Part shown: positions 24,301 to 36,375 of the stretch, in pieces
Layout: each line of letters starts with the position of its first letter
How positions within the stretch are numbered: position 1 is the stretch's first letter
Assembly: GCF_021462225.1 (NCBI RefSeq)
Contig: NC_061798.1
Location: 18,684,820-18,748,819 of the forward strand
DNA length: 64,000 bases
Source of the DNA: Girardinichthys multiradiatus
Taxonomy: Eukaryota; Chordata; Actinopteri; Cyprinodontiformes; Goodeidae
Reading direction: 5' to 3'
Notes under the pieces: generated by a model
Database searches by the model: none
The model's input: only the letters and a program-made list of their open reading frames with translations
Told to the model about the DNA's origin: nothing
Made by a program: the position numbers and the translations under genes

Positions 24301-27300
24301 GGATTAATTTGGCCCTGTATGCCAATTTGTCGAACTTTTAGGCTTTGTTTGATCACAACCACAAAATATCATATCAAATATATAAAATATTTCTTCAATA
24401 GTTGAAATATGTATAAACTAAGACCTTAAGTTTGGACAGAGGAGCTCCGATGATTATCACACACATTCATCTTCTCTATATTAATCAGTGTAAAGTTTAT
24501 TTTTCCTCATGAATCCTCACTACCGGTTGGATCAGAAAGCTCATCCTATTTAATTTGCAGGGATAACTGGATTATGTTCTTAACTACAGTTTCAGTTGAA
24601 TTTAGTTTTTACAACTGGCCGTGGCAGCACTACATAGAACTGTGCTATATTTGCTTGTGTAGTTCACTTGTTGGCGCAAATCTTTGTTCCTTAATGTAAG
24701 ATATTCTTTGCTCTAACTTTATGTGGTGGGATGATTTTTAACTGTATGAGTTTTGTTTTTTGTTGGGTTTTTTTACCGTGTCCTGTCTGGCAGAAGCCCA
24801 ACAGATTTACTTTCACGAGTGGAGCATTACAGCTAACGCTATAATGCTCCGCTAGATATATTTGAAAAACTTTCTTAGAAACTGCTTCGGTATGATTTCA
24901 ATTGCAATGGACATGGAGACGGAAACAAAAAGGGAAAGAGAGAAAGTAAGACAGGTAGAGCAAAAAGGAAAAAGGGAGAGGAACAGAGAAGAGAAAGAAG
25001 GATGAAGATAATGCAAGATACTAGAAGACTGCTTCTACACCTGCAGAAACATATAAAAGCAGCAATGTTACCAAAAGGTGCATGGTACTAATTAATACAA
25101 GATGTATTTGGTGGTAACTGCAGCTCAATATAGAACATCTGTATATCTGGTAACACTTGAATATAAACACCTGTGGGTGTAAGTGTGAGCACGCTTGTGT
25201 ATACAAGGTTTCTCAATAAAAATATGCAATAGCGAGTGTGAGGAGCCACAGACCTGACCCCCTGGACCCGAGACAGACACGGAGGCAATTTGAGTCAAAG
25301 ACATGTCGGAATGAGTTGTGGTTTGAATGATAGCAATAATGCTATCTGATTGATCAAAATAAGGGAGGTAAACCCTAAATTCTCCATCCCAGAACTGATG
25401 TCTGATTTTTTGCTTGAGCTTTACTAATTGGAAAACATTGATTACCCACCTTAAGGACAATTCAATTAAATTCAGTTTTCTTTATAAAACTGAATTTAAT
25501 TGGATAACAACAAATGTGTAAATAATTTACCCATTTTCTTGTCCGTTTCCTCTGTGGTTGCTGGACTATGTTCTGAGTGCTGCTGCCCTCAAACTCCTGA
25601 TGGTCCATTTGGTCGTGATCTTGTACTGGATGTGTTTCATTCCTCTGTGGGGAGTGCTTTCTGGGTCTCTTGATTTTCTTCTGCTTCCTTGTCTGTCTCT
25701 TTGTGAAAGCTCCTCTGTCATTCTTGCCCTTCTCTTCTTCCTCTTCAGACCGCTGTGAACCAGATTTAAGCCCAGCACTGCTCTTTAATTCTTGACCATG
25801 GTCCATGATTGCCTCTTGGTCTTGCCTACCAGGGTGTTTTTCTTTTGATTTGGTCGACGAATCCTCGTTCTGATCAGCCACTCTCTCCCTGTCTCCTGTC
25901 TCAGGGGGCTGCATGTCTTGTATGAGCAGCTCTTTCTCGCCCACCTCCTCTTTTTTAGTTTCTGGAAGATCCTTTTCTGATGGAGACTTTTGGTTTTCAG
26001 TTAATGGGTTGAGATCTTCTGATTCCACCTGAACAGGTATTTCACCGTTAGCAGCAGCAAAATAGAGATCAGCTGAAGGTTCCGATTCTGTGCTGCTCTC
26101 TGTTTCCTCCAACAATCCCACCTGCCCATCTTGTTCAGTCAGTTTGTTTGCAGGCTTCTCCTTCTTTTCCTCCACTTTGTCCTCTTCTTCCTCAGTGTCA
26201 ACACTCTTTTTCTCCTTATATGGTATCTTTTTCTCTGCTTCCAAACTGCCATCTGGCTTCTTTTCATAATTTGAAGTTACTTCACCCTCAGTCATTGCCA
26301 GTGCTATGTCATCATCCTCTTCCTCTCCTTCTCCTGCTTCTTCTGCCTTCTTCTTCAAAAGGTCTTTCAGTTCTTCTTCACTCAACAAGACAGCAGGGCT
26401 TTTCTCTCTTTTTTCTATCACCTCTTTCTGCCCTTTTGTGGCATTAGTATTATCCTCAGATCTTACTTCTTCATCTTCTTGTTCTGGACTTCCGGCCTCA
26501 AATGTGACCAAAGTGGGAAAGACCTGTGGCATATTGGCCTCCATGGTGATGACCTCCTTACCCAGGAGAGAAGAGAAACATTTGGTTTTTATTGCGTTGC
26601 AAAGGTATTCGTGCTGTTTAAACCTTTTCACAATTTTTGATGTTGCAACCACTAACTTGTGCATTTTATTGAAATATGTTATAAACCAACACAAAGTAAC
26701 ACCAAAATCTAAAGTAAGAAAAAAGCATGGTTTTCCAAATTTTGACATATTCAACCCCTTTTAGTCTGATTCTCCTGAATATAATCCTGTGCAAGATATT
26801 ACCTAATTTGTAAATCAAGTCCACACACATATAGTTTAATCTCACTATAAATGCAGCTGTTCTGTGAAGACCTCAGAGTTTTCTTAGAGAACATTAGTGA
26901 ACAAACAGCAAAATGAAGGCGAACGAAGACACTAGACAGGTCGGGGATAGAATTGTGAAGAGGTTTAAAGCAGGGTTTTGGTCAGTCATTTTCTACCGCT
27001 TATTCCATAGTGGGTCATGGGGGAGCTGGTGCCTATCTCCAGCAGTCTATGGGAAAGAGGCAGGGTACACCCTGGACAGGTCGCCAGTCCATCGCAGGGC
27101 AACACACAAACAACCATGCACATACTTATTCATATACCTAAGGGCAATTTAGAGTTACTAATTAACCTAACAGGCATGTCTTTGGACTGTGGGAGGAAGC
27201 CGGAATACCCGGTGAGAATCAACACATGCATGGGGAGAACATGCAAACTCCATGCAGAAAGACCCCTGGCCAGGAATTGAACCCAGGACCTTCTTGCTGC

Positions 27301-30300
27301 AAGGCAACAGTGCTACCAACTGCGCCACCATGCAGCCACAGGGTTTTGGTTTTAATAAAAAATTGCAAGGATTGACTATTTGACAGAGGACTGTTTAAGC
27401 CATCATCTGAATATGGAAAGAGTGTGCCTACCAAAACATATCCATGCAGCTAAACTGAAAGAGTTGGCAAGGAGAGCTTTATTAAGAGAAGCCATAAGGA
27501 GGGCCCATGATAGCTCTGGAGCAGCTGCAGAGATCCACAACTTAGGTGGGAAAATCTATTGACAAGGCAGCTTATATTCTTGCACACCATAAATCATGCC
27601 CTTGTGGAAGAGTGGCAAAAAGAAACCTGCTGCCGTAAGTAGTTCCTGTGGAACCGTGGAATAATGTCCTCTGTCACATGACATTATTTTGCATTATTTG
27701 CTGTTATTTCAGCTTTTAACCTTGTTCTCTCTATTCTCTTCCTAGAATTTACACCTGGCCTGGCTCTGTGTCTACCTGTGACACCTTTCTGGAGAGGGGA
27801 ATTGTCCGAGCTTCTGCTGGCAACAACTTAAAGCTCACTCTCTACCGATGGTCCACATGGCCTTGTCTTATAGTGTTTAACCCTTTCTCTCTCCTAGACA
27901 TGGCGATTGACTGAGCTTTACTGTGACTAACTCTATGTGCTCTCTTTCAGACTCTAACCTTGAAAACTGGCTCAGAGTTTATCTGTTCTTTCTTTCTAGG
28001 TGAAACGACTAAAGGAGCTACATCCATTAACATTTACTTTTTCTTCCCATAGAAAGTACTCCTGGATCAGTGCTTCTTTGTTCTCTTTGTGTCTCTGTTC
28101 TTTCTCTCAAACCCCCAGTTGGTCATGGCAGATGGCCGCTCACACTGAGCCTGGTTCTGCTGGAGGTTTCTTCCTGTTAAAAGGGAGTTTTTCCTCTCCG
28201 CTGTCGCTACATGCATGTTCAGTATGAGGGATTGCTGCAAAGTCAACGCCAGTGACTGTCTACTGTCTCTACATGCTCATCCGGGAGGAGTGAATGCTGC
28301 AAGTCACTGACTGGATGCAATCTGCTGGGTTTCCTTAGATAGAAAAACTTTTTATCCAATTTGAATAAATAACTAACTCTGACTGCACTGTTCAATGGTT
28401 AGGATTAATTGGAATGTATGTACCTGACTGTTGTGAAGAGCCTTGAGACAACATGTGTTGTGAATTGGCGCTATATGAATAAAACTGAATTGAATTTAAT
28501 TGAATTGAGAATAAAACTGGACATTTTGGTCTACGAAGGCAACGGAATGTATTGTGGAATACTTTAAAACATGGTGGTGGCAGCATCATCAAGCAGTAGG
28601 GATTGTTTTCTTCAACATGAACAATGAAGGTGCTCAGATTTGATGGAAAGATGAATCACATTAATGACAGGGCAATCCAGGTAAAAAACCTGCTAGAAGC
28701 TCCAAAAAAATTAGACTGTGTAAGAGGCTCACCTTCCAACAGGACAACAACACTAAGTATGCAGCCAAAGCTGCAATGGAATGGTTTAGATGGCCCGCGG
28801 GCCAACTGCGGCCCATGATCCAGTTTTTATTGGCCCGCAGCAAATTTTGAAAATACAATTGAATATAGCCCGCACAATTCAATTCAATTCAGTTTTATTT
28901 ATATAGCGCCAATTCACAACACATGTTGTCTCAAGGCACTTCACAACAGTCAGGTACATACATTCCAATTAATCCTAACAATTGAACAGTGCAGTCGGAG
29001 ATAGCTTTTTATTCAAATTGGATAAAAAGTTTTTCTAACTAAGGAAACCCAGCAGATTGCATCCAGTCAGTGACTTGCAGCATTCACTCCTCCTGGATGA
29101 GCATGTAGAGACAGTGGACAGTCACTGGCGTTGACTTTGCATCAATCCCTCATACTGAGCATGCATGTAGCGACAGTGGAGAGGAAAAACTCCCTTTTAA
29201 CAGGAAGAAACGTTCAGCAGAACCAGGCTCAGTGTGAGCGGCCATCTGCCACGACCGACTGGGGGTTAGAGAGAACAGAGCAGAGACACAAAAAGAACAC
29301 AGAAGCACTGATCCAGAAGTACTTTCTATGGGAAGGAAAAGTAAATGTTAATGAATGTAGCTCCTTTAGTCGTTTCACCTAGAAAGAAAGAACAGATAAA
29401 CTCTGAGCCAGTTTTCAAGGTTAGAGTCTGAAAGAGAGCACATAGAGTTAGTTACAGTAAAAGCTCAGTCAATTTCCATGTCTAGGAGAGAGAAAGGGTT
29501 AAACACTAAAAGACAGGGCTATGTGGATCATTGGTAGAGGGTGAGCATTAAGTTGTTGCCAGCAGAAGCTCGGACGATTCCCCTCTCCAGAAAGGTGTCA
29601 CAGGCAGACACAGAGCCAGGCCAGGTGTAGCTTCTAGGAAGAGAAAAGAGAGAACAAAGTTAAAAGCTGAAATAACAGCAAATAATGCAAAATTGGAGAG
29701 TAGTGTGAGAATATAGCGAAGAGGATGAAACTGGTCGTTATGTCCTCCAGCAGCCTAAGCCTATAGCAGCATAACTACACAGATAGTTTCAGATCAGATT
29801 ATTTAGTTAAGCGGCGCTTATTTACAACAATGTCATCTCAAGGCACCTCACAAAGGGTCCCACTGATGGTCATTGTTATACTAAAAACCACAATGATTGG
29901 GATACATCCCTCTGTCAGACTGATTATAACCATTGGAAAAGAGAAGGGGTCATACAGGTAGCAGAAATGGAGGGTGTGTTTGCACCTCAACCATAACTGA
30001 GCTGGTTTAGGTTAAACCTGACTCCCCATTACTCCATCCAACAGGGGGGGAGGAAGGCTCCTAGTTAGCCACTCTAACTATAAGCTTTATCAAAAAGGAA
30101 AGTTTTAAGCCTAGCCTTAAAAGTAGACAGGGTGTCTGCCTCATGGACTAAAGCTGGGAGCTGGTTCCACAGGAGAGGAGCCTGATAACTAAAGGATCTG
30201 CCTCCCATTCTACTTCTAGAGACTCTAGGAACCACCAGTAAACCTGCAGTCTGAGAACGAAGTGCTCTGTTAGGAACATATTGAACAATCAGATCTCTGA

Positions 30301-33300
30301 TGTATGATGGAGCTAGATCATTAAGGGCTTTATATGTGAGGAGGAGAATTTTAAATTCTATTCTGGATTTAACAGGGAGCCAATGAAGGGAAGCTAAAAT
30401 AGGAAAAATATGATCTCTCTTTTTAATTTTCATCAGAACTCTTGCTGCAGCATTTTGAATCAGCTGAAGGCTTTTAACTGCATTTTGTGGACATCCTGAT
30501 AGTAAAGAATTACAATAGTCCAGCCTTGAAGTAACAAATGCATGGACTAGTTTTTCAGCGTCACTCCTAGATAGGATATTTCTAATTTTGGCAATGTTCC
30601 GGAGATGAAAGAAGGAAATCCTAGAAACCTGTTTAATATGGGATTTAAATGACATGTCCTGGTCAAAAATAACACCAAGGTTTTTTACTTTATTATCAGA
30701 GGTCAATTTAATGCCATCCAGGTTAAGTGATTGACTAAGCAGTTTCTTTTTTAAAGACTCCGGTCCAAAGACGACAACTTCTGTCTTGTCTGAATTTAGA
30801 AGCAAAACATTTAACGTCATCCAAGTTTTTATATCTTCAAAACATGCTTGTAGTCTATCTAACTGGTTGGGCTCATCAGGATTTATGGATAAGTAAAGCT
30901 GAGTATCATCAACGTAACAGTGAAAATTTATCCCATGCTGCCTAATAATTTGACCTATTGGAAGCATATATATATAGTAAAGAGAATTTGCCCAAGTACA
31001 GAGCCCTGTGGTACTCCACAATTAACCCTGGAGTTTAAAGATGATTTATCATTTACATGAACAAACTGGAATCTGTCAGACAGATAAGATTTAAACCAGC
31101 CTAGCGCTGTTCCCGTGATCCCTACAGCATATTCCAGCCTTTCTAAGAGAATTTTGTGATCGACTGTATCAAATGCAGCACTGAGATCTAACAGAACCAG
31201 AACAGACACAAGTCCATTATCTGAGGCCATAAGAATATCATTAGTGACTTTCAGCAGAGCTGTTTCAGTGCTATGATGAACTGAAACTCTTCAAACAGGT
31301 CATTGCTGTGTAAATGCTCACACATTTGATTAGCAACAATTTTCTCAAGAATTGTAGATAAGAATGGAAAATTGGATATAGGTCTGTAATTTTTCAAGTC
31401 ATCTCGATCAATCGAAGATTTCTTAAGTAAAGGTTTAATTACAGCTAACTTAAAAGCCTGTGGTACATATCCATTTACTAAAGATAGATTAATCATATCT
31501 AAAATGGGGCTGGTAATCAGAGGGAACACTTCCTTAAATAATTTGGTTGGGATTGGGTCTAACATACAAGTTGAAGGTTTAGATGAAGCTAATATTTCTG
31601 ATAACTCAGGAATCTTCACAGGATCAAAACAGTCCATACACAAATCAAGTTCTGCAGTTATTTCCAATGTTGTCTCACTTGCTGAGGATGAATTAATCAT
31701 CTTCGGGAGTATGTCAAAGATTTTCTTTTTAATAGAATCAATTTTATTTAAGAAGAATCCCATAAAGTCATGGCTGCTAAGAGCTAAGGGAATGGATGGC
31801 TCAACAGAGCTATGACTCTGTGTAAGTTTAGCAACTGTAATAAAGAGAAACCTAGGATTATTCTTGTTCTCTTCTATTAATGATGAGAAATAAGCTGTTC
31901 TGGCTTGGCGAAGTGTCTTTTTGTACAAAAGTAGGCTATTTTTCCAGATTACATAGGAATCCTCTAGGTGTGTAGAGCGCCGTTTTCTCTCCAATTTTCT
32001 AACATTGTGCTTTAAAGTACGCAGCTCTGAATTAAACCAAGGAGCTAGCCTCCTATTAATGATTACCTTCTTTTTCAAGGGGGCTGCATTGTCTAATGCA
32101 TCACGTAATGATGAAGAAACACTATGAACAAAAGAATAAATTTGTGAAGGGGCAGAAACAGAATTATTGCCCTCCACTGTGCTTTTCAGTGATAATGAGG
32201 AAATTAAAAGTGGAACAGATTATTTGAAGGTTGTTACAGCATCGCCTGATAATGATCTACTATAATGAAATTTTCTTTCAGGTGTGGAGTACTCGGTTAA
32301 ATTAAACTCAAAGGTTATTAAGAAATGGTCAGACAGGACAGGGTTATGAGAGAATATTGTTATGTCTTTACACTCAATGCCATATGTCAGCACAAGGTCC
32401 AGAGAATGAAGACAAAGGTGGGTAGGTTTGTTAATGTTTTGATCAAAGCCAGTTGAGTCTAAGATAGCATTAAACGCTATATTTAGGCTATCACTTTCAG
32501 CGTCTACATGAATGTTAAAATCCCCCGCTATAATAACTTTATCTGTATTTAACACTAAATCAGATAAAAGGTCTGAAAACTGATCTAAAAATTGAGAGTA
32601 AGTCCTGGTGGACGGTACAAAACAACAAACCGAAGAGGTTTTAGTGCTTTGCAATTTGGATGAGGAAAACTAAGGATTAAATATTCAAAAGAGTTGTAGC
32701 TATTGATTGGTCTTGGGCTAATCAATAAATCCGACTGAAAGATGGTTGCTACTCCTCCTCCTTGCCCAGTAATTTGAGGAATGTGAAAATGTTAATAATT
32801 AGTAGGAGTTGACTCATTTATAGTAACATAATCCTCAAGAAGCTTAAGGTCAACACTGTTGCACATCTCAGTTTCAACACTAGATGGAGCAAGCCACAGA
32901 AATGAAATTAGTCGAAGAAAAGCTTTTACCGCCAGTCACCAGAAATGGCAGCACCGTAGAAATGCAAAATAGCAAGTGTAGAAAATTTCAAACACGGTGG
33001 GAAAATTAGTATTTCTTCAAAGAAATCAATGGAAAGTGTGTCTGATTTGTAATGAAGATGTTGCTGTGATGAAAGAGTATAATGTCCGTCGGCACTATGA
33101 GACCAAACATCAGAGCTACACATCGTACACCGGTGCCGAAAAACACAGAAAGTCAAGCAAACGGCAGCTAGCCTTCAAGCTCAACAGCAGGCTTTTTTTC
33201 GTGCTAGTAACATACAGGAAAACGCCACAACAGCAAGTTATGAAGCCGCCAAACTTATTGCCCAGCACGGAAAACCGTTTTCAGACGGTGATTTTATAAA

Positions 33301-35424
33301 GCAGTGCCTCATCAAAGTCACAGAAATAATGTACCCAGAAAAAGTGTCGGATTTCAACAATGTGAACTTATCCAGGAATACAGTGGTGCGGAGAATCGAG
33401 GACTGTCAGCTAACTTGAAACTCCAGCTGAGAGACAACGCTTGTGCTTTTTACTCGATAGACTGCGATGAGAGCACAGATAACACAGACACCGCACAACT
33501 GTTCATTTTTAGAGTATGATAACTTTTGCTGTACGGAGGAGCTGCTTGCTATGATGAGCCTAAAGGGCACAACGATGGGAAAAGATATTTTTGAAGCTGT
33601 GTCAGAGGCAGTTGAAAATATGGGATTTAAATGGGACAAGCTCTGCGCAAGGGAATGGCCTCGTTGGTAAAAGAGAACGGAGGTGAGGCTGTTAGGATGC
33701 ACTGTATAATCCACCAAGAGGCACTGTGTGCCAAGACTGTCCAGCTGGGCGATGTGATGAACACTGTTGTAAAAACTGTCACAATAATTTGAGCTAGAGG
33801 ACTGTACCACTGAGAATTTCAGGGTTCTCTATCTGATGTGGATGCTGAATACGGTGATGTACTCTCTAAATCGACCAATTTTTAAAAGAGAAGGGCTGAC
33901 CCTCTGTGGCTGGCCGACCTGGCGTTTTTAGTTGATCTTACGCATCATCTGAATACACTGAACAAGAACTTACAAGGCAAAGAACAGCTGGTGTCACACC
34001 TGTATGCGCAAATTAAAGCCTTCTGCCTAAAGCTTCGTCTGTTTGAGACGCAACTATACGAGGCTTTAACGCTGCACACTTCCCTGCGCTGTCTGAAATC
34101 AAGTCTGCTTTTCCAAAGGCCGACCTTTCGGCTAAAAAAAGAGAAATACGTGTCTGTGATTGCATCTCTCGTGACAGGATTCAACCAGCGTTTCAAAGAT
34201 TTTTCTGTCATTGAAAAACAAATCAAGCTGTTTTCGACCCCCTTCCTGCTGGATGCAGAAGAAGCGGAAGAGAGTCTGCAGTTAGAACTGATTGAAATGC
34301 AATGTGATGATTCTCTGAAGAGTCAACTTCAGCTTCTCTCCCTCCCTGAATCCTATCAGATTTCGATAATGCCGAGTTTTCTCTGATGAGACGCAACGCA
34401 AAAAGAATGATGAGCCTGTTCGGCTCAACATGTATATGTGAACAAACATTTTCTCTATTAAATCAGAACAAAAGTAGACTGAGAACCAGAATGACCGATA
34501 GCCATCTCTGCGAAGTCCTTCGTATCTCAACCACCAAACTTTCTCCTGACATGTCACCCTCCTTTAATCCAAAGGACAGCATCACTGCTCCCACTGAGTG
34601 CAATGTTCCTCACATTATATGTGAGTTAGAAATACACACAGTATCTCCTAGTATGTGTTCTTAACGTATATGTTTAATGCATGTTTTTGATTTATTGCAT
34701 GTGAAGTAATTAAAAAGTTAAAATAAGAAATTCACACAAAATATATGCGTCAATATGTCCCATCTAGTGTGTGGCCCGGCCCTTTGTTAATTTTTCTATA
34801 TTTGACCCTCACTAAAAAAAGTTTGGACACCCCTGGTTTAGATGAAAAGGTATGCATGTCTTAGAATGGCCCGGTCAAAGTCCAGACATAAATCCAAATA
34901 AGAATCTGTAATGTGACTTGGAAATTGGTGTTCACAGATGCTCTTCATCCAATTTGACAGAATTTTTGCTATTTTCCAAAGAGGAGGAATGAAACTTATA
35001 GTCTCTAGACGTGCAAAGTCTTCCTTAAACTTTACTTTGTGTTGGTTTGTGACAGAAAATCTCAATGAAAATGAGTTGAAATTTTCAGTTGTAATGTGAC
35101 AAAATGTTCTAAAACTTAGGTGCCATCATTACTTTTACAAGACACTATTTGATGTTAAAATATCTCATGCATTTTAGCCCAAACCTTTTGTGTTTGTATG
35201 ATATTTTACCTTTTCTGTGGCTGAGTGTGAGGTCTTCTGAATTCCATGATGTTTTCCATGAGATTTGCCTTTGACCTTATCATAACAAAAATACTGATCA
35301 TTTACCCAGAACTAATAGGCATTGTGTCTTTATGTTATAGTATTTTAACAAGTTTCTCTTTACTACTCACAGTTGAAGCAAATGTTGCACCAAGTAAAAA
35401 AATGAACATCAAGCAGACCCTCAT
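18188..35424 (-). CDS. sparcl1: SPARC-like protein 1 (hevin)
   Basis: I joined ten coding exons: 35371-35424, 35210-35275, 25531-26556, 24027-24135, 21852-21973, 21661-21781, 21423-21559, 19452-19600, 18434-18582 and 18188-18216. They total 1962 bp, 653 residues, with no internal stop. The order is: signal peptide ([18 protein letters not shown]); a short Lys/His-rich exon ([13 protein letters not shown]); a 342-residue Glu/Lys-rich acidic domain in one exon; a follistatin-like domain ([14 protein letters not shown], then [13 protein letters not shown]); and the extracellular calcium-binding domain ([23 protein letters not shown]). It ends in an EF-hand loop ([12 protein letters not shown]) and the terminus [10 protein letters not shown]. 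It is a secreted matricellular collagen-binding glycoprotein and the presumed progenitor of the SCPP genes around it. The second intron is filled with nested transposons. The acidic exon could start further downstream (for example at GTC after CACAG, 26525), so its N-terminal border is the least certain join. Confidence 0.92.
18917..19145 (+). mobile_element. tRNA-derived SINE, degenerate
   Basis: GTGGTGCAGTTGGTATAGCA at the left matches a Pol III A box, and CCAGGTCCAAAGTTC is a decayed B box. Downstream comes the typical tail part (GCCCTGTAATGGATTGGCAACCTGTCCAGGG). It belongs to the same family as the better preserved copy at 26983-27338. It lies in the sparcl1 intron between the last two large exons. 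Confidence 0.6.
21177..21325. repeat. (TA)n microsatellite
   Basis: About 150 bases of almost pure alternating TA with a few interruptions, inside a sparcl1 intron, about 100 bases from the exon at 21423-21559. Confidence 0.95.
22270..22965. repeat. Unclassified interspersed repeat in a sparcl1 intron
   Basis: T-rich, low-coding DNA beginning near TGTTGTGATCATAAGGTG and ending near GCATTTAGGTCCTCCACAAC. It contains a TATATAAG promoter-like box near 22660. Start and end resemble those of the insertion at 1588-2097 (GTGTTTTGGGGTTTT near the start, GCATTCTGGGGTCCTCC near the end). LTR-like structure is possible; no coding sequence. Confidence 0.4.
22966..24026. other. sparcl1 intron, nothing else recognised
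   Basis: AT-rich intron DNA between the exons at 24027-24135 and 21852-21973. No clear repeat or RNA gene. Confidence 0.4.
24136..25530. other. sparcl1 intron, nothing else recognised
   Basis: A purine-rich stretch (AAAAGGGAAAGAGAGAAAG and similar) lies at about 24920-25010. No other feature is supported. Confidence 0.4.
26983..27338 (-). mobile_element. tRNA-derived SINE with 12 bp target-site duplication
   Basis: On the minus strand the head is tRNA-like: A box GGTGGCGCAGTTGGTAGCAC and B box GGTTCAATTCC about 40 bases on. It is followed by a conserved body (plus strand TCTTTGGACTGTGGGAGGAA, then CGCCAGTCCATCGCAGGGC) and a tail ending at TTCTACCGCTTATTCC. The host sequence CAGGGTTTTGGT is duplicated exactly at 26971-26982 and 27339-27350. 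Confidence 0.85.
27665..28508 (+). mobile_element. L2-type LINE, 3'-end fragment
   Basis: This is a 5'-truncated copy ending in the characteristic 3' terminus (GTTGTGAATTGGCGCTATAT, then AATTGAATTTAATTGAATTG). It has no coding part. About 820 bases (27690-28508) match, in reverse complement, the 3' end of the L2 at 28874-32880. The left boundary within the Tc1 relic is approximate. Confidence 0.75.
28792..34835 (+). mobile_element. hAT-family DNA transposon relic
   Basis: An 8 bp host sequence GTTTAGAT flanks it at 28784-28791 and 34836-34843, matching hAT target duplications. The right end reads GTTTGGACACCCCTG. The left end begins inside the element (GGCCCGCGGGCCAACTGCGG), so its terminal repeat seems to be lost. 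Transposase remnants run from about 32970 to 34560, after the L2 insertion. They include a BED/zinc-finger-like [20 protein letters not shown], then [20 protein letters not shown], then [18 protein letters not shown]. The dimerisation end comes last ([19 protein letters not shown], then [12 protein letters not shown]). This resembles the GTF2IRD2/ZBED-type hAT group. Frameshifts and stops are frequent; it is not functional. Confidence 0.75.
28874..32880 (-). mobile_element. L2-type LINE, near-complete coding part, inside the hAT
   Basis: On the minus strand the pieces lie in order. First is an AP endonuclease (32880-32220: [38 protein letters not shown]). A linker and the start of the reverse transcriptase follow (32177-31251: [20 protein letters not shown]). 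The RT palm comes next (31230-30955: [31 protein letters not shown]), and then the YVDD box and thumb (31021-30074: [47 protein letters not shown]). The 3' UTR extends to 28874, ending in ATTCAATTCAATTC-type repeats. Breaks between frames show it is dead. It is 5'-truncated in the endonuclease. Confidence 0.88.
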
Positions 35425-36275
35425 ATCTGAAACATAGTAATGGAAACATATTAAAAATCACAAATTGAAAATCTCAAGGAAGAATTAAACTTTAAGTTTT
35501 TTTTCCAGACTAGCTAGACACATGCAGATAGATGCCTCTGTCTGTATACTTCTGAGAAAACCATAACTTTGGCGGGCTCCATTGTTGTCACGGTTACTGG
35601 CCTAGTCGATAGGCCTCGCTCTCAAAAGTCACATTCAGGGGTAAAGTAAACATCAGAAGCTGCCAGACTGGAAAATGTCGACTAAATCCACAAACTGAGT
35701 GCCAGGACAGAAACAATACAGACATCGGTGGATCTGTCCAGTGGTATTAAAGCCCTATGGTTCAGCAAAATAAGCCTAACATGTGGGAAGGCAGCAGGAC
35801 TGTGTATTTAAAAACTACTTAAATGTATTAAATTAATTAACATTGTTGAATCACTTTAATTTTGTTGAAAATTGTAGCACAAATAAACCCCACTCAGATC
35901 ACATAGTAAACAAACATACACTTCGTATTATTTCAACAGAAATATAATCTTTGAGAAAACTATTCAATACAATATATGTCACTGTATTTCTTTGTGTTTT
36001 TCTTCCTGTATGCAGCACTTTTATTCGCTTTACCGTCTACACAGTATATTGGCAAATTACAATATAAACTGTGTATTATCTTTGTCCTAATGCACAAAAG
36101 CAATTTTATAAGAGATGACTTTCATTGGAATAGTAAAGTAAAGCAAACTTCCTAAACAAAGCAACATTTTAACAAGGCTAGCAGGCACTGGAAAAACCCC
36201 TCGACAGTTTCAGTTTCTTTGCCGACCTTTAGGCTGCACTAAAAAAAATATAAATACTTGCAATTAGATTTTACC

Positions 36276-36375
36276 TGCTGGAGAAACAAGACAAATGAGA
36301 GTCCTGCAAAAACACGTGCTGATGTTGTGAAGATGTTCTTTTGTATTCAATGTTGCACTCTCTGTCCACGCAAGC
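36276..36375 (-). other. Possible noncoding leader exon of sparcl1
   Basis: On the minus strand, CTCCAGCAG is followed by GTAAAATCT (donor at about 36275), about 850 bases upstream of the signal-peptide exon acceptor (TTTCAG at 35427). A TTAATAAAAAC TATA-like site lies near 36400. The placement is an inference from spacing only. Confidence 0.3.

Larger units (their letters stand above)
26570..35150 (+). mobile_element. Tc1-like relic, host of a nested transposon stack, in the sparcl1 intron
   Basis: The ancestral ~1.6 kb Tc1 copy survives in four pieces. 26570-26982 has the terminal repeat region, TTTAATCTCACTATAAATGC and the transposase start (ATGAAGGCGAACGAAGAC). 27351 to about 27660 has AGCTCTGGAGCAGCTGCAGA. 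28509-28791 has GGTGGTGGCAGCATCATC and CCTTCCAACAGGACAACAAC. 34844-35150 has GGCCCGGTCAAAGTCCAGAC, TTGTGTTGGTTTGTGACAG and ACTTTTACAAGACAC. The gaps are a SINE, an L2 fragment and a hAT that itself contains an L2. It begins about 15 bp from one sparcl1 exon and ends about 60 bp from the other. Confidence 0.75.
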
